Positions 1 through 8,324 of a stretch of 64,000 bases of DNA are shown piece by piece. The position numbers and the translations under genes are program-made. The DNA comes from CAZGWJ01 sp964529445. GTDB taxonomy: Bacteria > Oederibacteriota > Muellerivitia > Muellerivitales > Muellerivitaceae. Each line of letters opens with the position of its first letter. Within the stretch, counting starts at the first letter, position 1. Below the pieces are notes generated by a model. The model had not been told where the DNA came from. It saw only the letters and a program-made list of their open reading frames with translations, and made no database searches. Location: assembly GCA_964529445.1 (NCBI GenBank), contig CAZGWJ010000001.1, forward strand, positions 1 through 64,000, written 5' to 3'.

Positions 1-1692
1 ATCAACAAGGAGTATTCGGCTTCCGTGGCCGCCACCTGCAACCTGGCCCTCGTGGGAAAGCAGGTGACGGCCGCGAGGGCCTTCCGTTTCGACGGGACCC
101 TCTCGGCTCCCACCTCGGTGACGGCTCCCGCGTTCACGGCGAACTCCTTGACCGCCGTCCTGCCGCCCATGTCGGCCACCCTCGTCGAGCTGACGCTGGA
201 CGGCCTTTATTTCTCGCCGACACCGACCGCCACAGGCACTCCCACCGGGACGCCGACCCCGACCGCTACCTTCACGGCCACCTGGACCGGGACCATCCCC
301 ACGAACACCCCCACCCTCACGCGCACCTTCACGCTCACGCGCACCCGCACCTTCACCCCCACGGTCACTTCGACCCCCATCTCCACCACCTGCCTGACGC
401 TTTTCAACGGTTGCGAATCCCTCACCGAGAACGGGACCTGGGAGGGCAACAACGCCACGCGGAGCATCGTCGGGGCCTCGGGCGCGCCGGCCGGTTTCAT
501 CCAGCAGGGTTCTTCCTGCCTCAAGGCCCAGCTGACCGCCCCCGGCGGATGGAACGACCGGATCCTGAACCTGTCCGGATTCTCTCCCGCCTCCTTCGGC
601 AACGTCACCCAGATCCTCTTCGACGCCTACGTGGACCCGACCCTGACCAACGGGGCCACGTACTTGGAATTCTTCCTCATCGCCTCGGGCGGGGGTGTGG
701 GGTATTCGCGCATCTCCACGCCGGATCGCATGGCCGTTACGGCGGGGATCAACCGGGACATCACCTTCAACATCAACTACTACGCGGGAACGATCCCGCC
801 CGGGTCGAACATCGACCTCCTGCGTTTCGTCTACAACAACGACGCGATTTCCCCTTCCGGGAGCATCTATCTCGACAATATCCGCATGGTCGTCGGTTGC
901 CGTTTCACGCCCACCCACACGCCCATCTTCTCCTACACATTCACCTCGACCCCGACCGAGACCTGGACGTCCACGCCGACGCGGACGCCCACTCCCACCG
1001 AGTCGCCGACCGCCACCTTGAGCCCCACGGCTTCCTACACGTTCACACCGACCCGTACCCCGACCGAGACCGAGACCCCGACCGGGACGGAGACCCCGAC
1101 CGTGACCGAGACCCCGACCGAGACCTTCCCTCCGGGGACGGACACGCCGACCGAGGGCCCCAGCCGGACCTGGACGCCCACACGGACCCCCACGCCGGAA
1201 TACACGGCCACCTTCACCGAATCGCCCACATCGACCTACTCATCCACGGAGACCTGGAGCCCGACGCCCACCAAATCCCCCACGTTCACGGATACGCCGA
1301 CACCGACCTGGACCCCCACCGAGACCCCCACTCCCACGGATACGGGGACATGGACCCCGAGCTTCACGCCGACCGTGGGGGGCGAGGCCGTCTCGACTCC
1401 CATCGCCTGGCCGAACCCCTGGCCGGACCCCCTGGTGGGTGCGACGGACCCGCCGGTCGTGAAGGTGAACGTGACCCTGGGACAGGCCGCCGAGTGGGTG
1501 AGGGTCCGGCTTTACACCGTGGCGATGAGGAAGGTGGCGGAACAGTCGTTCGATCCGCGTCCCTCGGGGGTCTACGACTTCGATCTGCTCCTCAAAGACG
1601 TGAAGGGAAGCGATCTAGGGAACGGTTTCTATTATTTGGTCGTGGAAACCCAGGCGGGTCGCTCCATAGGGAAGCTGTTGCTCCTGCGATAA
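1..1692 (+). CDS. Secreted glycosidase-like protein, C-terminal part (5' end outside window)
   Basis: The frame is open from the first base, so the start lies upstream. The first ~70 residues look like the small beta-sandwich that closes clan-A glycosidases (ending MSATLVELTL); GH44 or a related family is an inference, because the catalytic domain is not in the window. Then come a Thr/Pro linker (nt ~216-375), a ~170-residue beta-rich module resembling a carbohydrate-binding domain (nt ~390-900, ending YLDNIRMV), a long second Thr/Pro linker (nt ~904-1380), and a C-terminal FlgD-like/sorting-type domain starting AWPNPWPDP and ending GKLLLLR. The 5842-7866 protein has the same linker-plus-C-terminal-domain plan. 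The stop codon lies only a few bases before the tRNA-Thr fragment of the integrative element. Extracellular polysaccharide breakdown is likely; the exact substrate is unknown. Confidence 0.7.
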   Translation: MNKEYSASVAATCNLALVGKQVTAARAFRFDGTLSAPTSVTAPAFTANSLTAVLPPMSATLVELTLDGLYFSPTPTATGTPTGTPTPTATFTATWTGTIPTNTPTLTRTFTLTRTRTFTPTVTSTPISTTCLTLFNGCESLTENGTWEGNNATRSIVGASGAPAGFIQQGSSCLKAQLTAPGGWNDRILNLSGFSPASFGNVTQILFDAYVDPTLTNGATYLEFFLIASGGGVGYSRISTPDRMAVTAGINRDITFNINYYAGTIPPGSNIDLLRFVYNNDAISPSGSIYLDNIRMVVGCRFTPTHTPIFSYTFTSTPTETWTSTPTRTPTPTESPTATLSPTASYTFTPTRTPTETETPTGTETPTVTETPTETFPPGTDTPTEGPSRTWTPTRTPTPEYTATFTESPTSTYSSTETWSPTPTKSPTFTDTPTPTWTPTETPTPTDTGTWTPSFTPTVGGEAVSTPIAWPNPWPDPLVGATDPPVVKVNVTLGQAAEWVRVRLYTVAMRKVAEQSFDPRPSGVYDFDLLLKDVKGSDLGNGFYYLVVETQAGRSIGKLLLLR

Positions 1693-1700
1693 GATCCAGG

Positions 1701-1759
1701 GCATGAGCAGCCGCCTTGTAAGCGGCAGGTCACCGGTCCGAATCCGGTCGCCAGCTCCA
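1701..1759 (+). pseudogene. tRNA-Thr(TGT) 3' fragment, putative attachment site (left)
   Basis: From the D-stem 3' strand (GAGC) onward this is a good tRNA. The anticodon stem GCCGC/GCGGC encloses loop CTTGTAA (anticodon TGT), the T stem ACCGG/CCGGT encloses TCCGAAT, and the acceptor strand CGCCAGC is followed by T and CCA. The matching 5' acceptor strand (GCTGGCG) is absent; the bases before 1701 are the stop region of the upstream gene and do not pair. It is therefore a 3' fragment, as left by site-specific integration into a tRNA gene. Bases 1715-1750 recur at 4781-4816. Confidence 0.8.
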
Positions 1760-1851
1760 TTTTCAAAATCATAAGTCCCTAGCGACATCAATTGAGCCTT
1801 TGTTAGCAACGGTTTCGCGACCGGAGCGGACAAGGGCTCTTTTTTTTAAAA

Positions 1852-1910
1852 AGACGGTTAGGAATGGTTAGTGTCTACAAACGACGACTAAAAACGGTTA
1901 CGAATGACAC
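1852..1910 (+). repeat. Direct repeats next to left att (possible recombinase arm sites)
   Basis: Two copies of an A-ACGGTTA-GAATG motif lie here (1852-1873 and 1892-1910), followed by closely spaced AATGACAC words. A third, longer copy lies at 3058-3083. Repeats of this kind near one end of an element with a tyrosine recombinase are typical of arm-type binding sites, but that role is inferred. Confidence 0.45.
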
Positions 1911-2030
1911 CGCAATGACACGGAAATGATAATATCATCATGATCGGGATCGACAATAATCAAAAAAATATGGTGTTTTTAAATTGGATATTTGCAACTT
2001 GCGAAGAGGCTGGACCCAATCAGTCCTGAA

Positions 2031-2903
2031 TCATCTGTGCAGCTCCCATTTCTTGAACGTGATTTCCTTTCTGTTCCGAGCATTAACACACAATCTGTAA
2101 ACAGATCCGGTGGTTCGATCAATGAACCAATTAGAGTGTATTTGTTCGGGAAACTTGTATAGCATTTCGAATCGCCTATCGTACTTCACCAGAATGTATC
2201 TGTCTTCCCAAGGCATATCCTCATGAATGGGACGCATGTAAGCTACGTATATATTATTTCTCTCATCGATGGCCACCATCCGCGCAAAACTATATCCGTC
2301 AACTTCCGGTGGCAGTGTACGACCCGGCTCTCGCCTAAGCCTCAATGTCGATCTATCCCTCTCCCCCCCCTTCCGGGGAGGTGTATAGAATTCGAATTCA
2401 CCGACAAACAAATTGCCGCCGTACTTTCTTCGACCTGGAATGGAAATATCTCCCCAAATGTATGCTCCGTCATGTTCCGAATATACAATCCCTCGTTCCA
2501 GTATTAGTTTCATAGCAGGCAGGGGCGGCGTAAATCTGTGAACCATTATCCCTTTTGTGTCAAATACAGCCCCCCCCTCACTTGAAGTATAGATAATGAA
2601 ACTACCGTCAGCATCTACGGATATCTTCCAACCCACATAATCCAAGGAAACACCAGTGATCCCCGTCACATCGTATGTGTTGATCTTTTTGCCCGTAATG
2701 CCGAATACATACACGCGTTTGTTGTTATCAGCCAGAATGTACAAACTGTCACTACCATCCACTCCGAATCTACTGCCCCCAAGATCTCTTTTCGATTTCG
2801 TGAAGAACACCTTTTCCCGGTACTCATCGGCCGCCACCCCCAATACCGGGCATATCAGTATCGCCAGGAGAGCGCAAAGGATGAACGGTCTGGAAAATCT
2901 CAT
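2031..2903 (-). CDS. Secreted hypothetical protein, propeller-like repeats
   Basis: A 290-aa protein with a clear signal peptide (RPFILCALLAILICPVLG, then AADE). The mature part has short repeats of the form FGVDGSDSLYIL / VYVFGITGKK, reminiscent of NHL or six-bladed propeller strands, but no catalytic motif can be seen. Its DNA is visibly AT-richer than the neighbouring host genes, which fits its place as cargo of the integrative element bounded at 1.7 and 4.8 kb. It is transcribed away from the integrase. Function unknown. Confidence 0.7.
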   Translation of the reverse strand: MRFSRPFILCALLAILICPVLGVAADEYREKVFFTKSKRDLGGSRFGVDGSDSLYILADNNKRVYVFGITGKKINTYDVTGITGVSLDYVGWKISVDADGSFIIYTSSEGGAVFDTKGIMVHRFTPPLPAMKLILERGIVYSEHDGAYIWGDISIPGRRKYGGNLFVGEFEFYTPPRKGGERDRSTLRLRREPGRTLPPEVDGYSFARMVAIDERNNIYVAYMRPIHEDMPWEDRYILVKYDRRFEMLYKFPEQIHSNWFIDRTTGSVYRLCVNARNRKEITFKKWELHR

Positions 2904-3057
2904 GGCCTACCCCCGTCCACAAGTAATTCGACGTCAAGCAAGACGAGAATCCACCTCGTTTGATTTGAACAAATAATACACCCGGAGTGCCAGGCTGTTC
3001 ATTCATCATGTTGTGTTATAAGCCGGGGAAATATTATGTTGGTTAGTGACGGTAAAA

Positions 3058-3083
3058 GACGGTTACGGATGGTTACGTATGAC
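3058..3083 (+). repeat. Third copy of the ACGGTTA repeat
   Basis: This segment contains GACGGTTACGGATGGTTACG and continues GTATGAC. It matches the motif at 1852-1910 in the same orientation. It lies between the divergent cargo gene and the integrase. Confidence 0.45.
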
Positions 3084-3394
3084 TGGGAGTGTGGAAGTTC
3101 ATTATTTATGGCCGTATTTTTCAGAAAGGAGGATGATTGGGTCAGGAAGTAAAAGATGAACGAGAACCCTGAAATCCCGCAGGTAAGTAACCCTCTCTCT
3201 GCTGAACTTCCAAATGCGAGCATGCTAGACGCCAAATCCGATGACACCAAGAACGGGCGCCAATATTCAAAACCGATCACGAAATGCCGGCCCATAAACT
3301 CCACGATAAATTTTAACCGTGACTTTAATCAGCTAAAAGAAAATGCAAATCGGAATGAGAAACAGATTTGCAATAAAACAAGGACAAACCACAG

Positions 3395-3512
3395 AACTTG
3401 GGCGCGGTTTTGCTCGCCTGCGACGCCAGCTCCCACCCCCTCTGGACCATGTTCATGGTCCGAAATCAGGTGGTGGGAGCTGGCCTCTCGGCTCGCAGCG
3501 TGCGCCCAAGTT
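3395..3512. other. Large nested inverted repeat (hairpin/cruciform) upstream of integrase
   Basis: Three pairs of arms are nested around one centre: AACTTGGGCGC (3395-3405) with 3502-3512, GCCAGCTCCCACC (3425-3437) with 3472-3484, and GGACCATG (3444-3451) with 3454-3461, which leaves a 2-nt loop. All arms are exact. No T-run follows, so a simple terminator is unlikely. A folded single-stranded recombination or replication site, or a regulatory RNA, is possible. Confidence 0.7.
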
Positions 3513-3603
3513 GTGAAGATTAAAAACACATCCAACCAAAACAACTACCCAAAACAAAAACAACTGCTAGAATCCGAACCGCTAGGGACATTAGGAGGAA
3601 GTC

Positions 3604-4713
3604 ATGAGCATGCCTAATGTTCACGGATTGCCCCAACATCTCCGAAAGGACGTGCGGGGGTACTTCCTGGATTACTTCATCGAGGAAGGGGGTGTGAAAA
3701 GACGTAAAAGGGTCCGATTGGGGCAGATCCCCTTGGCGAAAGCCAAGCTGATCCTGGCCACGCATATGCAAGAGATCGTCGAGCAGCGCTTCCTGGCTGT
3801 CGATAGGTCGAAACTCCTGTTCTTCGATGCGGCGGATTCCTACCTGGCCGTCTCCAAGGCGAGGAAGAAGAGCCACCGGAATGATTTGATGATCATTCCG
3901 ATGTTCAAGGACTTCTTCGGTAACCGCCCCTTGGAAAGCTTCACGACGGATCTGGTGGAAGCCTACCTGCAGAAGAGACGGCAGGACGGCCAGAGGAACC
4001 ATGCGGGGAAACCCCTCTCCGACACCACCTTGAACAAAGAGATCGTCACCCTCAAGACGATCTTCCGGAGGGCCGTGTTGAACGGCCAGATCGACCGGAA
4101 TCCGATCATCGGGGTGAGGAAGTTCAAGGAGCATTTCCGGGACAGGACGCTGGAGCCGGTCGAATTCCAGGCACTGCTTTCCTGCTGTTCGCAGCGCCTG
4201 AAGGGGATCGTCCAGTTGGCCTACTCGACCGGGATGCGGTGCGGGGAGATCCTGGGACTGCGGTGGAACCAGGTGGACTTCAAGGGGCGCGTGATCGTCC
4301 TGGAGGCCGCCGATACCAAGACCCGGGAGAAGAGGGAGGTCCCGCTGAGCGAGACGCTCCTCCAGTCGTTCAAGCAGATCCCCCGGACCCTCGGATGCGA
4401 CCATGTGTTCACCTTCAAGGGGAAGCGCATCGGATGCATCCGGAAGGCCTTCGAAAGGGCGTGCCGCAAGGCCGGGATCGGAAACTTCCGGTTCCACGAC
4501 CTGAGGCATTGCGCGGTGACGAACTACCGGAAAGCGGGAGTGCCCGATACGGTCATCATGTCGATATCGGGACACAAAACCCACGCGGTTTTCAGGAGAT
4601 ACGACCGTGTGGACCGGGAGGACCGCCATGCTGCGCTCCGCAAAATGGAGAGTATGATTGACACGGGAATGACACTTGTGGACAATCATCCAACCCAGGA
4701 GGCGGCGCAGTGA
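3604..4713 (+). CDS. int: Tyrosine recombinase / integrase
   Basis: A 369-aa site-specific recombinase. The N-terminal ~60 residues look like an arm-binding domain, residues ~70-170 are a SAM-like core-binding domain, and the catalytic domain follows. The full active-site set is visible: R212 (STGMRCGEI), K239 (DTKTREKRE), H298 and R301 (FHDLRH), H324 (SGHKT) and nucleophile Y333 (FRRYDR). The start is supported by TTAGGAGGAAGTC directly before the ATG. The gene ends about 65 bases before the right copy of the tRNA-Thr segment, the usual place for an integrase in a tRNA-targeting element. It appears intact and probably active. Confidence 0.93.
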   Translation: MSMPNVHGLPQHLRKDVRGYFLDYFIEEGGVKRRKRVRLGQIPLAKAKLILATHMQEIVEQRFLAVDRSKLLFFDAADSYLAVSKARKKSHRNDLMIIPMFKDFFGNRPLESFTTDLVEAYLQKRRQDGQRNHAGKPLSDTTLNKEIVTLKTIFRRAVLNGQIDRNPIIGVRKFKEHFRDRTLEPVEFQALLSCCSQRLKGIVQLAYSTGMRCGEILGLRWNQVDFKGRVIVLEAADTKTREKREVPLSETLLQSFKQIPRTLGCDHVFTFKGKRIGCIRKAFERACRKAGIGNFRFHDLRHCAVTNYRKAGVPDTVIMSISGHKTHAVFRRYDRVDREDRHAALRKMESMIDTGMTLVDNHPTQEAAQ

Positions 4714-4780
4714 CGCAAAACCCTTCGGGGAGAATGTTTTTCAAGCGCCTTGAAGTCGGGCGAAGGAATGGAGTGGTCCG

Positions 4781-4816
4781 CTTGTAAGCGGCAGGTCACC
4801 GGTCCGGATCCGGTCG
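4781..4816 (+). repeat. Right copy of tRNA-Thr segment (putative attR)
   Basis: Bases 4781-4806 match 1715-1740 exactly. After one mismatch, nine more bases match, giving 35 of 36 identities in the same orientation, 3066 bp apart. The anticodon stem does not pair perfectly here and no CCA end follows, so this is not a working tRNA gene. Confidence 0.8.
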
Positions 4817-4938
4817 GGACGGGCTATTTACTCCTGATATCACGTTGAACCGTTGTTCTCGAGGGGTCTTGCTTTCGCTCCCGGGCTCCCTTAAAACCTA
4901 TGGGTACCTTCGAATCCGCGATCCTTAAGGAGGATCCC

Positions 4939-5517
4939 ATGCCTTACACCCTGCCGCCCCTGCCCTACGCGATGGACGCCCTGGCGCCTTTCCTGACGAA
5001 GGAAACCCTGGAGTTCCATTACGGCAAGCACCACCAGACCTACGTGGACAACCTGAACAAGCTGGCGCCCGGGACCGAGTTCGACGGGAAATCCCTGGAG
5101 GACATCATCGCCAAGGCCCAGGGACCGGTCTTCAACAACGCGGCCCAGGTTTGGAACCACACTTTCTATTGGAACGGATTGAAACCCAAGGGCGGGGCCG
5201 TCGAACCCACGGGGGATCTCGCCAAAGCGATCAACGACGCCTTCGGGTCCTTCGCGGCCTTCAAGGAACAGTTCACCACCAAGACCGTGGGACAGTTCGG
5301 ATCCGGCTGGGGCTGGCTGGTGAAGGGCAAGGACGGAAAACTGGCGGTGGAGGCCACCGGGAACGCCGGGAACCCCCTGACGGCCGGATCGAAGCCCCTC
5401 CTGACCTGCGATGTCTGGGAACACGCCTATTACATCGATTACCGCAACGCGAGGGCCAAGTACGTGGCGGAGTTCTTCAATTTCGTGAACTGGGATTTTG
5501 TGGCGAAGAACCTTTAG
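4939..5517 (+). CDS. sodB: Superoxide dismutase [Fe]
   Basis: 192-aa cytosolic enzyme that dismutates superoxide to oxygen and peroxide. The metal ligands are all visible: H27 (EFHYGKHH), H74 (VWNHTFYW), D158 and H162 (DVWEHAYY). Gln70 in AAQVWNH and the block FGSGWGWLV are typical of the iron form rather than the manganese form. The start at 4939 follows AAGGAGG at 4927-4933; an in-frame ATG 13 codons upstream adds a non-conserved extension. It lies just outside the right end of the integrative element and is monocistronic. Confidence 0.95.
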   Translation: MPYTLPPLPYAMDALAPFLTKETLEFHYGKHHQTYVDNLNKLAPGTEFDGKSLEDIIAKAQGPVFNNAAQVWNHTFYWNGLKPKGGAVEPTGDLAKAINDAFGSFAAFKEQFTTKTVGQFGSGWGWLVKGKDGKLAVEATGNAGNPLTAGSKPLLTCDVWEHAYYIDYRNARAKYVAEFFNFVNWDFVAKNL

Positions 5518-5598
5518 AGCAAAGACGGACGAACGGCTTATTCTCCACCGGTGACCGCCGGAAAAGCCATGCCGACATGAAAGGATCGAACAGCGCAT

Positions 5599-5708
5599 CC
5601 CCTCACCCATCATTCATCGCGTGAAACACGCTCGAATGATTGCCCTCCCCCGCATGCCCCCCGTTCGGGGGATGCACACACGGGGGAGGGAGCAAGGGAG
5701 AGGGGGCG
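5599..5708 (-). repeat. Dispersed hairpin repeat, family A, copy 1
   Basis: Read on the minus strand it begins CGCCCCCTCTCCC, holds a GC-rich hairpin ending GGGGGAGGGCAATCATTCG, then the inverted arm CGATGAATGAT, and ends GGGTGAGGGG. Copies in the opposite orientation lie at 16909-16992 and 57275-57366. It fills most of the 324-bp gap between sodB and the next gene. Confidence 0.75.
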
Positions 5709-5804
5709 GTTCCTGTGGGGTTTTCCGACAATCGCCACCGGAAACTTTCGGTGACGGACGCCGATAAAACGAAGAGTTGTTCAACCGGCTAGAGAAATCG
5801 GGCG

Positions 5805-5838
5805 AAGCCCCGTGGCGCAAGCCCCGGGGCTTTTTTCT
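5805..5838 (+). terminator. Rho-independent terminator
   Basis: AAGCCCCG (5805-5812) pairs with CGGGGCTT (5825-5832) and runs into six T residues. On the plus strand it could end sodB read-through, protecting the convergent gene at 5842-7866. Confidence 0.65.
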
Positions 5839-5841
5839 TGA

Positions 5842-7866
5842 TCAACGTTTCAAGATGAGCCGTCCGCGCTTGAGTATCTTCCCGCCCCCCTTGACGCTCC
5901 AGTAGTAGGTCCCTTCCGAGCAGGGTTTCCCGTTGCCGCTCCTCCCGTCCCATTCGACCCGCCCGGCCGATTCGGCCCTCTCGAAGACCTTCTCGCCCGC
6001 CACGGTGTAGACCGCGAAGGCGGAACCCTCGGGCATCCGGAAGCATTTCAGCGTGCCGCGCACGGCCAGGTCCGGGATGAAGGGGATCGGCCAGACTTCC
6101 AGGCCCGGGGTGGGGGTGACGGTCGGCGTGAAGGTCGGCGTGGGGGAGAGGGTCGGGGTGAACGTGAAGGTGGGGGTGACGGTCGGGGTGTGGGTGACCG
6201 TGGGAGTGAGAGTGACGGTCGGGGTCAGGGTCCAGGTGGGCGAAAGCGTGACGGTGGGGGTGACAGTCGGGGTGGGGGTCAGGACGAGCCAGTCGCAGTC
6301 GGCATCGGCTGAAAGGACGCCGACGCGCGCGGTGATGTGATCCGATCCCTCCAGGGTGCCCGTCCAGCAGAAGGCGGCCTGCCCCTCGGCGTTCGTGAAG
6401 AGGTAGGAGGTCGCGGGATGGGGGCCGGTCACGGTGAAATCGACCCGGACACCGGGGACCGGCGAGTCCGATGAGTCGCTCACGGTGGCCGTGACGCAAT
6501 GGCTTTCCCCCGTGAGGTGCGTGGCCGTGAGGGGGGAGAGGTCGATGCGCGCCACGTCGGCCACAGCGGCCACCCCGTAACCGGCCGGATAACCGTAGGA
6601 GTCGGCGCTCCCGAAGCCGTAGACGTAGACGCCCAGGGGTTGGGCGGCGCTGACGGTGTGCGAACCCGCCAGAATGGTCACGGTGGCACCCGAATAACCG
6701 CTCACCCCGATGGGATTGAAATATCCGGCCGGCACGGGAGTCCCGTCGAGGAGGACCGTTCCGGATGCCGCGGAGGGCAGAACGATGCTCAGGTAATGCC
6801 CCGTGAGGTAGGGATCCAGCGGGGTCGCGATGGTGTAGGAACCCAGGAACTGTTCCGAGGGCGGGATGATCATGATGAAGGGGTCGCCGGTGACGCCGTC
6901 GTAACCCGTCCCGTTGGAGTATTGCGCCACGAGGGCGGGAGCTCCGGTGCGGATGTGGGCTGGGGAGGTCAGGCGAGTCTCGAAATAACCGCCTCGGTCG
7001 AGGACGGCCACCTCGATGCCGTCGATGGTGACGGGATTGCCGTCCTGGGCGGACAGGATGCGAAAAGTGTCGCCGTTCTTGCGCGTCGCCAGGGGCACGG
7101 TCGCGAAATCCGTTCCCCACGCCGATTCGGGAGGCATCTGTTCCACGAGGTGGTCGCAGGCGGTGTGGGTCGTAGGCACATCCGCGCAACCGTGGGTGCC
7201 ATAAACGGCCACCGGCTTGTTCGAGTGGATTTCCGATCCCGTCATGTCCCCCGACTGGAACGAGGTCTCCACCTGGTAGACGTCCCCCCGATCCATGACC
7301 AGGACGAAGGGCACGCCGGTTGCACGGGACCCCGCGTCGCAGGGCAGGGTGACCGTGACGGCGGTGCCGTCCTCGACCGCCATGAAGGCGATCTGCGATC
7401 GGAGGCTCGTGGATGTGGTGGAATTGCTGTAGGAGATCTGGAGGTAATCCGTTCCCAGGGAAGGGAGGGGGAGGGCCGCATAGGCGTCCGTGGAAGCCGT
7501 CCGGCGGTTCAGGCAATAGACCGACACTTCCGTGTCGGTGGTGACATGGATGCCGAGTTTCTGGACGGCATCGTTCATCTTGGCCATCATGCTGGGGTCG
7601 ATTGGCAGGCTGGTGACGATGCCCGGCGTCACGCTGAAGGCGGTGTTCGTGCCGAGGAACGGGATCTCGATGTTGCCGGTGGCCGGGTTCTCGGCGGAGA
7701 CCATGAGGGTGAGCTGGACGTTCCCGAGGGTCTGCGAATTGTTGGGGAAGGCGACCCAGAAATCGGTGCCGCGCGTGGTGACAGCGGCGCCCCAAAGGGG
7801 GGAGGCGGGTCCCAATAGAAGAAGGGCCAGGACGGCATACGAAAAGACGCGCCGATAGCAGGACAT
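5842..7866 (-). CDS. Secreted surface protein with IgGFc-binding-type domain and FlgD-like C-terminus
   Basis: 674-aa exported protein. A signal peptide (AVLALLLLGPASPLWG) is followed by a ~400-residue region resembling the IgGFc-binding N-terminal domain (TRGTDFWVAFPNN near the start, repeated VYGTHGC/VYVYGFG elements). Then come an Ig-like Big_1-type domain (VSDSSDSPVPGVRVDFTV...NAEGQAAF), a Thr/Pro linker of about 70 residues, and a FlgD-like domain (AVYTVAGEKVF...GNGKPCSEGTYYW) ending RLILKR. The plan suggests a cell-surface or matrix adhesin anchored or exported through its C-terminal domain. A TATAAT box lies about 40 bases upstream. It is not near other adhesion genes. Ligand unknown. 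Confidence 0.8.
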   Translation of the reverse strand: MSCYRRVFSYAVLALLLLGPASPLWGAAVTTRGTDFWVAFPNNSQTLGNVQLTLMVSAENPATGNIEIPFLGTNTAFSVTPGIVTSLPIDPSMMAKMNDAVQKLGIHVTTDTEVSVYCLNRRTASTDAYAALPLPSLGTDYLQISYSNSTTSTSLRSQIAFMAVEDGTAVTVTLPCDAGSRATGVPFVLVMDRGDVYQVETSFQSGDMTGSEIHSNKPVAVYGTHGCADVPTTHTACDHLVEQMPPESAWGTDFATVPLATRKNGDTFRILSAQDGNPVTIDGIEVAVLDRGGYFETRLTSPAHIRTGAPALVAQYSNGTGYDGVTGDPFIMIIPPSEQFLGSYTIATPLDPYLTGHYLSIVLPSAASGTVLLDGTPVPAGYFNPIGVSGYSGATVTILAGSHTVSAAQPLGVYVYGFGSADSYGYPAGYGVAAVADVARIDLSPLTATHLTGESHCVTATVSDSSDSPVPGVRVDFTVTGPHPATSYLFTNAEGQAAFCWTGTLEGSDHITARVGVLSADADCDWLVLTPTPTVTPTVTLSPTWTLTPTVTLTPTVTHTPTVTPTFTFTPTLSPTPTFTPTVTPTPGLEVWPIPFIPDLAVRGTLKCFRMPEGSAFAVYTVAGEKVFERAESAGRVEWDGRSGNGKPCSEGTYYWSVKGGGKILKRGRLILKR

Positions 7867-7902
7867 GGCTCAACCTCAATTCGGGAAGGAAATGAGACCC
7901 TA

Positions 7903-7908
7903 ATTATA
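7903..7908 (-). promoter_or_regulatory. -10 box of the surface-protein gene
   Basis: TATAAT on the minus strand, about 40 bases before the ATG at 7866. A leader with GAGGTTGAGCC before the start codon follows. Confidence 0.45.
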
Positions 7909-7963
7909 GAGGGACCCGTCCCGAAATTATTCCAAATTTTGGGGTGGGAAATAGGAGGGCCTG

Positions 7964-8308
7964 TCAGGCCTTCAGCATCACCAGGACCATCCGGAAGGCC
8001 TCCGGGGCCTTGAGGGCATGGGGGATGTTCGCGGGCATGAAGACCGTCTCGCCCGCGCGAGCGACGGTGGACTGGCCTCCCACCGCGATTTCGACCGAGC
8101 CCGAAAGCACCGTGACGAGCGCATCGAAGGGAGCCGTATGTTCGCTCAAGGCCTGGCCCGCGTCGAACGAGAAGAGGGTGACGGAACCGGAGGGGTGTTT
8201 CACCAGGGTGCGGCTGACCACGGAACCCGGGACGGTCGAAAGCAGGCCTTTCAGGTCCGTGGGCTCGCCCGGGGGAAGCGCCCCCGAATTCGGCGTGCTG
8301 GAATTCAT
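7964..8308 (-). CDS. Small cupin-domain protein
   Basis: A 114-aa single-domain cupin. Motif 1 is FDAGQALSEHTAPFDALVTVLSG and motif 2 is AGETVFMPANIPHAL, with metal-binding histidines in SEHT and PHAL. Such small cupins often sense or store a ligand rather than carry out a defined reaction. The gene lies directly downstream of the RIC-type Fe-S repair gene (17-bp gap, same strand), so the two are probably co-transcribed and may belong to the same nitrosative or oxidative stress response. Specific role unknown. Confidence 0.85.
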   Translation of the reverse strand: MNSSTPNSGALPPGEPTDLKGLLSTVPGSVVSRTLVKHPSGSVTLFSFDAGQALSEHTAPFDALVTVLSGSVEIAVGGQSTVARAGETVFMPANIPHALKAPEAFRMVLVMLKA

Positions 8309-8324
8309 GCGTCCCTCCTACGTC

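Larger units (their letters stand above)
2904..3603. other. Long AT-rich intergenic stretch of the integrative element
   Basis: About 700 bases without a convincing gene. It holds the third ACGGTTA repeat, the long nested hairpin at 3395-3512, and AT-rich sequence in front of the integrase. A 153-codon open frame on the plus strand (3156-3617) crosses the hairpin, has Asn/Lys/Thr-rich low-complexity content and overlaps the integrase start, so I do not call it. Confidence 0.6.

Noticed and set aside
904..1380. Possible CRISPR or VNTR array in the regular short DNA repeats
   Set aside because: The repeats are in frame and encode the Thr/Pro linker; there are no spacer-like unique segments of constant length.
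1684..1759. Intact tRNA-Thr gene overlapping the end of the glycosidase-like CDS
   Set aside because: The 5' acceptor strand (1684-1690) does not pair with CGCCAGC, so only the 3' part is tRNA-like.
3395..3512. Integron attC site
   Set aside because: The arms are symmetric and perfect and the GTTRRRY/RYYYAAC core sites are missing; the recombinase is of the phage/island type.
3156..3617. 153-codon plus-strand ORF upstream of the integrase
   Set aside because: Low-complexity Asn/Lys/Thr-rich, runs through the long hairpin and overlaps the integrase start; no ribosome-binding site or family resemblance.
4775..4820. Second tRNA-Thr gene
   Set aside because: Anticodon stem does not pair, no acceptor stem or CCA; it is only the 36-bp att-like copy.
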